From: Himantopus leucocephalus
Taxonomy: Eukaryota; Chordata; Aves; Charadriiformes; Recurvirostridae
DNA length: 64,000 nucleotides
Assembly (NCBI GenBank): GCA_003993805.1
Contig: RSEF01000001.1
Location: 149,692,361 to 149,756,360, forward strand
Direction: 5' to 3'
Positions 47,771-61,500 of this stretch are shown here, piece after piece. The notes under the pieces are model-generated. The model made no database searches and was not told where the DNA came from. It saw only the letters and a program-made list of their open reading frames with translations. Both the position numbers and the translations under genes were made by a program. Positions within the stretch are counted from its first letter, which is position 1. Each line of letters starts with the position of its first letter.

Positions 47771-50700
47771 CTCACTCTCTTTCTGCTCTGCTTTATAACT
47801 ACACAGTCTGATCCGGTTTAACCCTGGTGCGGAGAGTGCCTTCCATCCACACTCCTAAAATCTCCAAAGAATTAACACGACTGAGAATAAAAGATGTGAA
47901 GATCTACTCGTGAGGTGGAAAGACTGGGCAATAAACTGTTTTACAAGAAAGCACAGCACCTGCTTGTTCTGCCATCTTCATTCTGCGCTGATGAGTGTGA
48001 ATCTGTAAGGAGGGCTATTTTTAAAGATGCAGATAAGAATAATAATTTCAAAAACTGAGAAATAGCTACGGGATTCTCTTTTCCTGTCTCTTCTACCCTA
48101 CTCCTCCCAAACAAGGGGAAAAAAAATCCATCCATAGTTGAATACTGAATGTGAACACATGTAAATAAAGCCAAACCCCTTTAAACCTCAGCACACTGGT
48201 GTTTTTTATGTTCATTAGTAAATGAATGATATCACCTCCAAGCTCTTGGATGTCAAAGACAGAGACATACAGCTCTGGGACAGGCTGCCACTGCTCCCAG
48301 TGCTGAACTAAAACATGCTAGCAAAAATCCAAACAAGACTATTGTTATTGACTGATTTAAGAAATCATTTCTATAAAGACGTTTCTTACAGTTTAGTCCA
48401 GACAAAATTTAATTTACAGTCTTATACTAAAAGAAGTGTATTTGTGTTCCAATTTATGTAAGTCATTCTTTTCAAGCATTTTAAATTTTTAATGTATTTT
48501 CCACAAAACACAATTCTGCATAATATAAACAATATTTAAAATCATTTTAAATACAAATTTAAAATTAAAATACCATAAAAACAGACTTACTACATCAAGT
48601 CAAACATCCACTTTAGCCAGTATCTCTTCTTTAACCATGGCAAAAGTGGATATCTAATAAAGAATGTATTAACAAAGCAAGGACACAGTGGTACTCTCCC
48701 AGCCCCCAAGAGCCTACAGCTCTGGGACCTCCTGATGGTTCCAGTGTCAAGACACACCAGGACGTGTTTGAGTGGAACATTAATGCATACTCCTTGCAAT
48801 TTATGACCACAGAAAAAAAAAAACAAACCAACCTGTTGAAGATTTCTGGCAGGTATCATTGTAATGTTATGGAACAAAATACCTAACTGTGATTTTAGCT
48901 ACCTTAACTCTATTAGTTGAATACAACCCTGTCCTTAATTTTTATATTTCTTCTACTAAGTATGAAAAAGATTCTAGCATTCAACTCCTTCTTTTGAACC
49001 CGGCTCAAATGCAAAACAAGACAAACATGCGAATACTTCTACAATAAATTTTCACATTGAAGCTATGCATGAGAACTGGGGATTTTCACAAACATTTATT
49101 CAAAAAATGTGAAATCTTCACGTACATGTACAAAAGTACAATTTGTAGATGTGACAGACCTATCAAAAAATTAACCAGTGAGACGCTCTTGCACATTTCT
49201 TCCTTTTTGAAAATCTGACTTTAGGAATATCGTGCCTCTGGTAAAATGGTGTTCCTTTCATGAGAGTGTAATCAGTTGGCATTGAGCCTAAGAAAATACC
49301 CAAAGTACTCAGTCATCTTGAGGACAAGACCATTGCTCACTTACATTCTTCAAACATTCAGTCTTTGGACTTCTATGAATTTCCTTCAAACCAGGGGGAC
49401 AAAATTGCTGGGTTATTACTGAACAATTCTTGTATTTTGGAGCTGAAGTGCCAATGTCTTATGTTACAGCTGCTGCTGCACTGTCTTCTACTTTATTCTA
49501 GCTGAATAATTACATATCCTTGAGTCCCTCTGACAGTCCTAGACTCAGCATGGCTGTTAATCAATATCACATAAAAGGGAATTAGGCTTGGGCAACTGTT
49601 GCACAAGGCAGAATGGATAAGGCAAGAGGGAAAGAGATCTCCTCTTTAGAACAGAAGATTAATCTTCTGTATTTTACAACACGCCCTAGCAAATGTGCAC
49701 ACAGACTTGTGAACACACGATACATACACAGATGTACAGGGCAATCCAAATTAACCTCAAAGATTTGTTACACAATAATGGCAACCAACAGTCACTTCTC
49801 CTTCCATTCTTTCCTAAATTGCCTGTCTTCACATGTTTTGGGGATCGAAGAAAACTCTCAGCACCAACATAATTAAAATATTCAAGTTACAGAGAAAATT
49901 TGACTGCATTAAACCACTTCTGAAACTTTTACCATATAATTGCAAAAGGGAAAGATAAACAAAAGAAGGCATTTAATAAATACTATCTGAGTTCTGCTCA
50001 GTGCAAAACATTTAGGAAGACTTCTGTTTCGAATAATTTGAGGAATGTTTCTAGAATCTCTAAACTGGCCACAAGTTACGTATTTTTTTCATTCTGTTCT
50101 TGTCCTGCAATGAATCAATTGGGTATTAAGAGCAATCCCAGGCTGAGAGACACAAAAAAATGAAAGATTCACAGGAAGGGATGTAAATTTTCTGCACACT
50201 GCCCTGCCACCACGCTTACACTCAGATCTACCCAGAGAAAAGGAGACGCAGTTCCAAGTCTCTTCATCAACTCTTCCTTTCTGATGAAATACTCCAGTAT
50301 TGAATTTAGAAACACTTCAAACTTCCTACCAGGCCAAGAAATGAACTTGCAAGTCAAACAGCACCAATTTCAGGTGGTTAAATAAATAAGTTAACAGTGA
50401 TGATGACACCATCAAGCCACTGACTTAGAGGTGCAAGACTCCATGTACTCTTTACACTCCTCTGTTCTGGGTGGCCTCTTATATTTCATGTTTAAAGACC
50501 TCGTATTTATAAAACACACTAATTCAACTTTAACCTTTGTACATTATAAAAATAACAACTCTGAGTAATGAGGAATAGACAGCATTTCAAATGGAAAACA
50601 CTTACTAAGTAATTGTTGTTCTTGATATTATACTTTCTGAAGTATTTAGCTGAAATTCAATTTTGCAAGAAGCTAGAAAAGTATTTTCCCCCCAATCCTA

Positions 50701-53700
50701 TTGGTAACGTGAACATAACCTGTATGTTCTGTACCTAATTTACAACTTATATCAATTTTTTTTGTCTCACCAAGATTTGCTTCAGGCTGTAGGAAGTGTG
50801 CTCCAGCTAGCACCTCCCTCAAAACAATCCAGAAAACATATTCCATACAGCATACAGTCCACACTCATGAATCACAGAAAGAATGGCAAAACAACTTCAG
50901 ACAAACCTGGGCTTTTTTAGTTTCTCCAGTCCCTTCCCTGGAACTGCTTAGCGTCAAGGAAGACTGACCAACTTCTGGCTCCCAAGCCAGAGAAGCGATG
51001 GTGGTGTTCCAGAGCTACACTGCTGAATTGGCTGGGGAAGGCACCAGCAGGATGGACAAGGCACCTCTGGGCGTGAAAGGAGACAAGGCAGAAGGGGTGG
51101 CCATGGCCAGAATGGCCATGGTCTTCACTACGTGCCCTGAGCCTTCGCTGTATGCCCAGTCTAACCTCCTTCTGAAGGGGTGCAAATGGTGCCTTGCTGC
51201 TGTTATCTCCCCCTCCCAGAGCTCGCCCTCTTCACTTCAGCCAACACCCTATGTGTTTGGTGGACCTCGGCCAAAAAGATTCTGGTGCTGCACAACCGTT
51301 TGTGACACTGGTATTTTAGTTATTTTTTTCAGAATTTCTTAGTACACACTGATTAATATATAACGAAGTACAATCTTTACAACAACTCAATAACTGCAAC
51401 TTGCTTACCATGAAGCTGTGTTACATATGTACCTATGGAATAATTTGTGCGAACCCATATTTACTATTTTTACACACCATTTAGCCAGAGAGTAATGAAT
51501 GACCCCTTCTTTTATACAGGGTCATTAATTTTTTTAAAATGGAAAATAAACTTCAATGAAAAAAAAAATCCATCTTTTAAAGACAAGATCTTTTGAAATA
51601 ATGTTTAACCAGTTAATAAAAGTTTATGTAAAATCTGCATATTGAAACAATGCCATATATACAAGAGGAATTATCTATAACTAGCGAAATTAATTGAATA
51701 TTTTTGGTCCCTATGTCCTCCGAGATTTTAAAACCAACTCATCGCAGCCTCTCTTTCTTGGTTTTCTAATGAAATTACTAATTGGGAGAAAGTAGGGGCT
51801 TTCCTGCCTAGTAATCTCCCAAGCAGTTTCTCATCTTCAAGCTAATCACTAAATTGATAAGCAGAAATGAAGAAAAGTCCTTCACCTGCTGGAAAGCCTA
51901 CAGTTGCCAAATGTGGGCTTACTACCTTCACCACGTCCAGGTGCATAGTTAGAGTCTTCTCACAGTTGAGTTGCTGACTTTTTCTAAAACTCCAGTGGCA
52001 AATACTGTCTGAATATTATTTTCATTAGATTAAAGAAGTTCCAATTTTGTGTAGGACTTAACAGGACTTATAGGTCATGATTTTGCACTTCATATTATAT
52101 TGCAATGAAAATCTGTTCCACTTCTAGTAAAAATTCAAATATTTTGTTTTTAAGAGATTCATATCAGCTTGTGATTCAGCAGAATCTCCTCATGATGCAG
52201 CAATTGTCTGGAATGGATCAGAGCGTCAGGCAATACTGCTAGACTTGCAGAATGATGATTAAAAAGCATGTCTTACAAAATGGAAGTGGTAAGTACAACT
52301 ATAATGAAAGCACCCAGAGAAATCCAAGCAAAAGACTAAAGACAAAGATACAGAAATAAATGCACAGCTCAGTTCCCAAAATAGTTTACATTACCAAACT
52401 AATCTCTCCTTCTGGAGGGTCACAGCCAAGTGTCATTGTAGTTGTAATCTAAACTGAAGCCAAAAATAAATATATACGGAAATATTTAAAGAGCACAAGT
52501 ATTCCACCTTCAAAACTTGATTTTCTATTAATACTTTAGGAGATGTCTAAATGCAAAGTACTTTCAAAAAACTACGTTTCACAGCAATACTAATTCTTGC
52601 TTACAATTAGGTCTCCCCTAAATGCCTTTACTTAACCCAACTGACCATAATGTCTAACAATTTAGCTCGGTGTACAAAGACCTTATTTCTCCCTTCCATT
52701 GAAACTGACTGCCACACAAACCAGTCTGTTAAATGGGCATCTTCGTCCCTCCTCCAGACAGTTTTCTTCTGATACCTTCCTCTTTTCTGTATTACAGAGG
52801 CTCTGGCTGGGACGGGAAACTGCATGAGACAAACCTTCATTTAATTAGTGTACATTGCTATGCCATGAATCAACAAATACACACCACCAGTGCTACCACT
52901 ATAGTTGTCTTTGTCTCGAAGGCCTATTTGTTTGCCACCAGTTTCCACTAGAACTCAGCTGCCTTAATCCCCCATATGCCACTCACCACCTTATTTCGCT
53001 GTGTGCCAATTCTTCACACTAAAAGGCAGTCTGTACATGTATGGAATTTTTTTAATTATGTCTCCAACCTACCAGCTGTCAAACTCTACTTGACATTTAC
53101 AATAGTGTCTGCAGAGTAATCTGTATCTATTCCATTTTTTTCCACTGTGAACTACTCTTTCTCTCACTTTATGAATTCAATTTCATTGTATAGTCCTCAT
53201 ATATAGCTTATCCGTTTTTGTATATATCTGTATTATGGTTGAATACGAAATTTGAAATAAAAAAACAGTACATTCTTTATGATGAGGATGAATTGCATAA
53301 TATGTATTGAACAACTCCTCTTCAGTTTGGCAGGCAAAACGCATATTCTTCTCTCTTGGTTCAGGCATTCAACCATCACTTTGGACGTTGGGAAAAAAAG
53401 CTAAATTAGGTTTTCAGTGAAGCTTTGCTATAGACCTCTGCTATAAAGTAAAAGCTGTATCAAGCAACCAACGGTCAGTTTAAACCCCAAATGTTTTCAT
53501 GTTTTGCATTTAAGGTTGGATGATAACTTTGCTCTTTTCTTTTACTGCCGCTCTCAACAACAATGAGCAGTCTCAAGAGATGAAAATAGTTTCTTAGTCT
53601 GAAAATCATATGGAAAAAATCAACTGCCCTTTAAAAAAGTTATAAATGTCTGGACAAACTTTTCCCAGATTTTCCTTCTTCAGTTATTTAATGAACATAT

Positions 53701-55392
53701 GGTTATTTATAATGTGAGCTACACTTGTAGTATTTCAAAAATTAGCTATAAACATGCCTAGAGGGACTCAGCTCCTCCCAGGACTGTACTGACCTCACTC
53801 AATACCCTTCCAGTATTGTTCGCTTTGGGATTTCTGTGTCAGTGAACCCATGTTCTTACTTCAGTGTCTTCTCTCTGCCTTAAAACTTCTCTCTTCTTCT
53901 CTTAGCAAGTACCTTATAGCAGGTTACTTTAGTTTCAGAAAGATCATAACATCAGATATCAATTACGACAAATAAAAACCTTGGCCAGCAGGCATAGCTG
54001 ATTAAAAATACATATAAAAGGAATACAAGCTGAGCTATATTTTAAACCAAGTATTTAAGGAACAATAAGGAGTCAATCATTTAGGTCAGTGAAATGTAGC
54101 AGAAGCTAATAGCTGGGTTGATGTCTTTTTGACAGGTACAATATAGAAACGTGTCTGAGAGAGGCTCTTCTCAAAGTCAGGAGACAGGCACTTCTGGAGT
54201 GTGATACACCTGATGAGTGAGACTATGCCCCAGAAGAAGAGAGGCCGTGTGCTGGGAGCACCCAGGCCCGGGTCAGGGATGGCTCTGAGGTAGACATGTC
54301 TGTTGCCCGACATCTGTGTAACCCAAGAAGTTAGGTGAGATGATCCCACCCAAAAGACCCTATATTAATAAGTAACAGGGATACAGCTAAGAGACAACAA
54401 ATAGAGTCTTCTACTTTTCTTTCTCACGTACGTGTGTGTGTATTTATATTTTTTTCAAACAAAAAGAGATAGGCAGCATCACCTTGAAAATCCAAATGAA
54501 TCTGCTTCCATGTTTATACAATTTATTTTACTTTTGGTATCTATAAAATTATTTTATTTTTGGTATCTATGGGGTTTAATGGAAATTCTCATGTAAATGT
54601 ACTAGTTTGCTCAAAATTCTTTCCTGTTTAATGGAGATTTAATTCAATTCAGTGTATCATTTCACTCAATAAATGGTAAAATGACATTTTTTTCCTTTGC
54701 AATCAACATAAACTGCAGATGTAAAACGTGTATCAGAAGATGGCATGGTTTTTTCCTCCAACTTCTAGCATTTCCTCCAGTACTCTTGTATACTGTTTTT
54801 TCTGCTTTTGAAATTCGATCCTACTGTAAAAAAAAAACCAAAACCAAAACATTGACTGAAACATGAATGTTGCATATAACCATGACTTCAACTGAAAAAG
54901 AAATTGCTCATTTCTTAAATTTCTTCGTAAAGTATATGGAATTACTCTGTGTTTTAAATGTTCCTATTCACAGTTAATTGTATTTTAGACTTCATTTGGG
55001 GATTCCATAGAGCTCTGTCCTTGACTCCCTTATTCTCCACTCACAAGGGAATCTCATTCAAAAGAGACTGTAATTATCACTTATGAATAGATACTCTGTG
55101 CTCCAGACTCGCCTCTTCTCCACTGAAGATGAGAATCCTCATCCATTTCTGATGTGATCAGGACTTTTGGCTGTCAACTCCAGAACGATTTTGAACAGTC
55201 AACACTTTTTCTCCCCTTGCTCTGCAGCCCTTCTTGCTACCCTACTACTTTTGTTAAGTACTGTCAACATCACAGTCACGTTCTTTTGTTACACAGGCTT
55301 GTAACCCTTGATAACATTATCTTTAACCTATACATTATTCCAGACCTCTATCTGGAAATACCTCCAAATTTTTGTAAGGATCTTTGTTTCTC
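47771..55392. other. Gene-free AT-rich stretch
   Basis: Very AT-rich at 48430-48590. A near-direct repeat, TTATTTTA-TTTTGGTATCTAT, occurs twice at 54522-54570. The block at 51000-51330 is GC-richer and has a 114-codon open frame on the plus strand. That frame has no recognisable motif and no supporting splice sites. Nothing else stands out. Confidence 0.5.
54522..54570 (+). repeat. Short tandem near-repeat (2 x ~23 bp)
   Basis: Two copies of a unit ending in TTTTGGTATCTAT with one or two differences, adjacent to each other. Confidence 0.7.
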
Positions 55393-55577
55393 TATAGAAT
55401 CATAGAACGATTTGCGTTGGAAGGGACCCTTAAAGACCATCTAGTCCCACACCCCTGCCATGGGGACAGACTTCTTTCACTAGATCAGGTTGCTCAAAGC
55501 CCCATCCAATCTGACCCTGAACGCTTCCAGTGATGGGGCATTCAAAACTACTCTGGGCAACCTGTTCCAGTGTCTGT
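55393..55577 (-). mobile_element. CR1 LINE 3' fragment (minus strand)
   Basis: TATAGAATCATAGAACGA, TTGCGTTGGAAGGGACCC and AAAGACCATCTAGTCCCAC, followed by GGTTGCTCAAAGCCCCATCC and CTGGGCAACCTGTTCCAGTG, form the reverse complement of the CR1 3' end. It is 5'-truncated near 55577 and moderately diverged. It is similar in type to the copy at 41303. Confidence 0.95.
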
Positions 55578-58500
55578 GTAACACCTGAACACAAGTCTCA
55601 TTAATCACAAAGTTTACACATAACATTTCTAAGTAATTTACCACTAAATCACACTGTCACCTCAAATGTAAGCATTTTCTTTTTCATTTTAAGGCCTTTC
55701 ATAGTCCTTCTCTAACCTCCTTTATCTTATTTGCATGTTAGTGCCCTTGTCTACTACTACATTTTCAAACAGTACTCTTCAAGTTTCTTTTCATGCTGCC
55801 TCTTCTGTTAGGAAAATGTCTCCTATAAACATCCATCGACCTACTTCACTAAGGTCGTTCGTATTCTTCTTCAGAACTTTAGAAAAGATGAACATTTTCT
55901 ACAAAAAAACCGATGCTTTGGTAAGAAAACCAAAACATGGTATTCTAATGAGAGAAAAATAACTTCTTAAATTCAAACAGAATTTTAAGCCATTTTATTC
56001 CTTCAGATATGCCTTCAAAAATGAATGGGAGGAATGAGGAATGGCTACAGTTAAGGGACTCCAGTGACTTGTCACTGACTCTGTTCAGCCTACCAGTGTT
56101 ATTCCATATTCACATCCTGCAAATTCATTCTGGACTTCAAAGTCAAACGTATTTTCTCTGTTATGGCTAACCAAAGTAATCAAGATTTTCCACGTAAAAA
56201 AATTTTGCCACCACACCTGTTGTAATTCCATTAACATTACAGAGGCAGCCGGGATAAATTTTGGCTCTACACTTGGAATTCAGTTAATGATCTAGTTGAT
56301 GTCTGAGCCAGAAAATAATTTAATTTACAATTCCATAAGCATTTTTGCATGAATAAAAGAGCAGTACACAGGAACACAGCACATTACAATACAAAGAATG
56401 CGAGGATCTGATCCACAGAATAAGAGCTGAACAAACTAATCTAGAGTATGGGCTTTCAGTTTTGTAAAATAAAATTTTAAGTGTTAAACTTTTTGTACTG
56501 TATGCTCTCCTGAGCACAACATGGTTCCTCGCTTGTTCATGTTCTTATTGTGTCTGATTTTACTGTATGTTGTTAAAAAAAGTAAAACCTGTAATTATAT
56601 GAGAGTGTATTTAAGATGATGTTTTATGGCACAACAAAACCCTTTGAAAGCCCAGTCTCTCAAACACCTCCACATCCCCCTCAGATGCTGAACCCAGGTG
56701 ACACCACTCCTGGTTATTTTATGTTTACCACACAAACCCACTACCACCAAGGAAGGAAATTCCAAGGTGTGCTTCAAGAAGCTTTCCAAACAAAGAGCTC
56801 TTCTGGCAGATGTTTTATGTTTTAACATGTTTTTCTACGAAATGCTACGCAGTCTTGAAAGCTTTCTAACTCGGGCAGCTACGAGCCCTGGGTGGAATTT
56901 CTGTGAACCCACGTGTGGCTTTGTGAGAAAGGCTTTTGATCACGGACATCGGAAATCCCAGGGCAAAGACAATAGCCTCCTAACTTTTTATTCTCTGCTG
57001 TTCCGCAAGAGCTAACAAAATCAAGATTAGTTAATCGCTCCTCCAAAAAAGAAAAAAAAAAGTGAGATGGGTCACAGCCAGAGAGTTTTACTTAGGTAAA
57101 CCTCTGCAATGCTTTTATTAGGTTACAAGGAAAACATCAAAGCAAGCTTTTAACATATGCACCACGCTTCTAAAAACTCTTTTGCCTCACTCTCAAATTC
57201 ACAGCTTATCTAAAAGAAACTGGAGAAAAGGCATAGAAGCAACACTGGAATGCCACATCAGACTGATAAAACACTTAAAATAAAGATGAAATATCCCAAG
57301 AAATCACAATTGATTAAGCAAACTTTCCTAATGTGGTTACTTAGTTTTCTCTTTCCTCACAGAACTTAGGGGTTTTTTCCACCCCCTATTTGCGTACTTC
57401 TTCAAATTCAGGCAGAACTGATTAAGCATTACAAAGGTGCACTGTTTCCTCTACTCTTTCCTCTCCATACATACTGACTTATTTGTGAGGAAAGTGTATT
57501 ACTCAACTGGCTTATGCCCTCCTAAAATACAGTGGCCAAGATGGAGAAATAAATCCTTTCACAAGATTGACAATAAATTGAGTATTTAGTAAGTGTTGTG
57601 GACATTATTAAATACAGGACCATCTGACAAGATTATCATATTCTTATAGTTGTATCCCAGACAATTGGTTTGCTACAGGTTATCAGAAGATGTGCACGTC
57701 GGCAGGAGCTATTGGACTGGGGGGAAATTTTGTTTTACAGGGGGTCAGTTATGGGAGATTACACAGCGAGGACAACCACTAGGATGAGAACTTTCCCTAC
57801 AATTACCCCCATACACACACACACACACGCCTCCTTCTCCAGGGATGGTTGTTCTGCGTTTTAAACAGATCACTCAGAAGTTATACATATGAAGACACAA
57901 TAATTAGATGTAGGAAATTCTGCTTTAATTTAAATTAGCTCTTTGTTAAATTAGAGAACATTATTTCTAACAAGTGAGTTTAAACTTTTCTCTTATAACC
58001 AAGCCGTTTCTTGTTTGCAGTTGAAACAAATACTTTATCCTGTAAATTTTCTTAGAAGAATTTTTCTTTCTCCTTCTAAAAAACTGCGTCATATTTTCAG
58101 TTCATGTATAAGACTAGTTAACTAAACTGTAACAGCCTTTAGCATACAAAAACCGAAGCTTTTTACGCACTGCAGTGTATTTCATATGATATAGGACATA
58201 CATTGACAAAACAAAAGAAAAAGTAACAATTTATACCCTATATTGCCAACTAATGGTTTCTTAACGGCATTAGAGAAAGGTAAAAGAAAGTCAAGGTTTT
58301 AATGCTAAACTATGCATCAAAACCACTGAGCAGCAATCGCTGTGGCTGTATTGGAAGTGGGGAACACCAAGAGCTGATGACATTCCTTTTTTTCCTGCTC
58401 TGCCTCCAGCCCCCAGCGAGACCCGCACACGCATGTCAGATTCCTTTAAGATAAGAGCAGAAATGGCATGGTATCTCCTATACATGTGCTAAGAATTCGC

Positions 58501-61500
58501 TAAAAAGACTACCAGGTTCTTTCTGAAAAACTGAGGGGAAAGTGTTTTTCCAGAACACAAACTTGTTCTAGATATGAACTTTCCCAGGTTCAAATGGGGA
58601 TGGTACCTTGTCCTGCTAATTCCTTACTAGCCACTAACATTTTCTCCAACTGAGAGATGAACACAGTCTAGGAACAGCAACTGAAACAATGTCATTTAAT
58701 CCTGGTACTAATGGACTACAACAGCAGCACTGGTCAACACTTCACAGCAGTTTGAGGCCACATTGTTTTGTTTATTTTGATACACACAAGCACATGCACA
58801 CAGAGCTTCCCCAGCCCAGCACCACTTCAAAACAACAACAGCAAAAACCCCAAACAAATCCAAGAAAAAACAAAGACTACAAAAAGTCAAACACTGTAAG
58901 AAAAGTACCAATCAGTCTTCTCCCCCGACAAAACAAAACCTTAATCAAATAATAAATAAGTAACCTAATATCTCCTTCTGCCTTAAATCCTTCCCCATTC
59001 CTCGCCGACCCCCACTTCCCTTGAAAACCAGATGGCCCCAGCAATATGCCCTGAAGGTCAACAGATGCACCATGTCTTTGGATGAAGAAAAGGTATATAA
59101 TATTTTTAATAATATTTCCAGATGATAAAACTGGAAAACACATAGTGAAAAAAAGCACAAAAACATCTACAGCAAGGAAACAAACCAAGCACAGTTACTC
59201 TCTTAAAATATCCAAGACACCAATGAAAATAAAAGCCAAGTAGTGAACTCTTATTAATGCTATGAATAATAAATAATACGTGAAAAGAAGATTGTTTTTT
59301 AAAAAAATACTGTAAGAAATTACACAAAGAAAGGATACTAGATAACTCTGGGGACTGGTAGTGGATATGGCTGCTTATTTGTCATGGCTGCCAGAAGTTA
59401 TGAATTTCAAGATTTCCATGGTTTTATAAAAAGTGCCCCTGTCTTTTGGCTTTATAGTAAATTGTGTCAGTGGGTGAGTAGATGAACGCATGCATAGGTG
59501 AATAAACAGGTGAACAATTTAGCCTGGAGTGGGTTGGCTAAGGCTACACTCAGTTCCAGCAAAGTATGTCTGGAGAGAATCAAGCGAATTACAGATTAAG
59601 CTATTCCAGATTTTCACTGGTGAATTTGAGGTCCGAACCCAGGCCGGCGAATCTTAAAGGTGAAAACTGATTCTAGCGACAACATTATTGTGCCCCACGC
59701 TTTCTGTGTTCTGCTACTTCCAGATCAAATTTGTCCAATTTACTGATAAAAACAACTTTTAAACTGCTGACTCTATCAGAAAGTCGGGTAGATACCTTTC
59801 CTCAGAACATCCATGATAAAATATTTTATTCTGCTCCCTGTCACAACTGGGAAATTGTATATTCTTTAGCTTCTGTGCACGGATATAGTTGTGATTATCA
59901 CTGACTGCAGTATGACTCTCTAAGCTGGATCCCAAGACAGAACTGCATTTTAAGGCTTAGTAACTGAGGTTCTGTAGACATCCTGTAACTTCCTACTTGT
60001 AGGAATAGAGAGGTGTATCTGTGTAGATATTCTAAGCTTAAGGCACATAAAGACTAGTGGAAAAATAACTTAGCACTCTTTCCTCAACATGAAATAACTT
60101 GTTAGCCCACAGTAACTTGCTCAAGTGTCCTTAGTTTAAAACTCTATGTTCAGAAAAAATACTATTCAGTTTTATTTCCTCACAGGTTCAGGGCTAACAG
60201 AAGTACCAACAAACAAACAAAACCTCTCCCAAATGTATGCATCAATAAAGTATCCTGAGTAGCTACATTACTGTAAAAGTGGCCTCTCTTTACTTAGAGT
60301 AGATTTATGCTACCTTTTGAAATAAAACGTTTTGTACTTATACACAAACAATATAATAAAGCGTAATCCTGTCTGAAACTGCAACCATAGGAGTCAAAAA
60401 GCATTCAGCTACCTGCTGCTAATAGCACAATGCTAATGAGGATATACTGCTGGGGCCAAAAGGTGTTAATAACCTTTAGCCTTGGACTGATACCAGCAGT
60501 GCAAAGTAGCTCCCACCAAAGCAAATGATGAAAGAGACAGAATTTCACTGGCAAAACAGACAGGGCAAGGAGGAACAACATATCCACTTTAGCTTAAAAT
60601 ATGGTGGCCAGGCCTTCTAAAGTAAGTCTGACCTTCAGATCTGAGGACCTGTCTCCATTAGAAAGCCTCTTCTGGCCTGGCAGAGATGCCACGCATACAA
60701 GTAGACAGCGTTTCTTCGCCATCAAGGACCCACCATCTTCCCAAACGACTCTAGGTACAATGACAGAACCCCCACAGTTTGGCAGATAGGGCTTCTGACA
60801 GCATTTTTCCTGGTCCCGAGGAGGGAGGGCCCTTTCCCCTTTTACCTGTCCACTCGTCGTCAGCAGAGCCCTATGCCAGAAAGGGCAGCCCGAAGCCAGA
60901 AAGGGCAGCTACGCTTTCAGGGGACAGCAAACTGAACTGCAAAACAAGGCAGCAACACAACGCTGGGGACGCGCTGTCAGTCTCAAAAGCTAGACTGAAG
61001 AATGCAACACACGGGCACACAAAATGAAAAGCAACTGAAAATCCCGTAACCAAAAAAGAGAGAAAACCAAACCACACATGTGCTTTATAATTTTGTTGGG
61101 GTTTTCTCCCATCAGTTTAAGGAGATTAGAGTTCAAACTTGAAAGCAAGCTCTGTCTCTGGGGTTCTCAATCTAGAACTGCTATTTGAAACAAAAGAAAA
61201 TCCATTTGCAGACTGCTTAGGCCTCACGTAGCCCCATGCACACATGAGCATCGCTATGGAATTTACTTGGTAATGTTAGTGAGAAAATCCATTTGTGCAA
61301 GAATATTATTTAAGACCAGTTCTGTTGTGGGTTGGAGCTGTCAACGTCCTTCTGACTTTTGGTCTTCCAAGTACACTTTAGACTCCCTCATTTAAACACT
61401 CCAGAAGTGGTGCCACATGCAGGAGAGAGAACAGTGAAATCTCCTTTCCTATGAGGGGCTTCAGCATTGTGCTCACAAGCACGTTTTTCAACAAATCCTT

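Noticed and set aside
50998..51342. 114-codon plus-strand frame in a GC-richer patch
   Set aside because: No start context, splice sites or family resemblance. Partly repetitive GGCCATGG units explain the openness.
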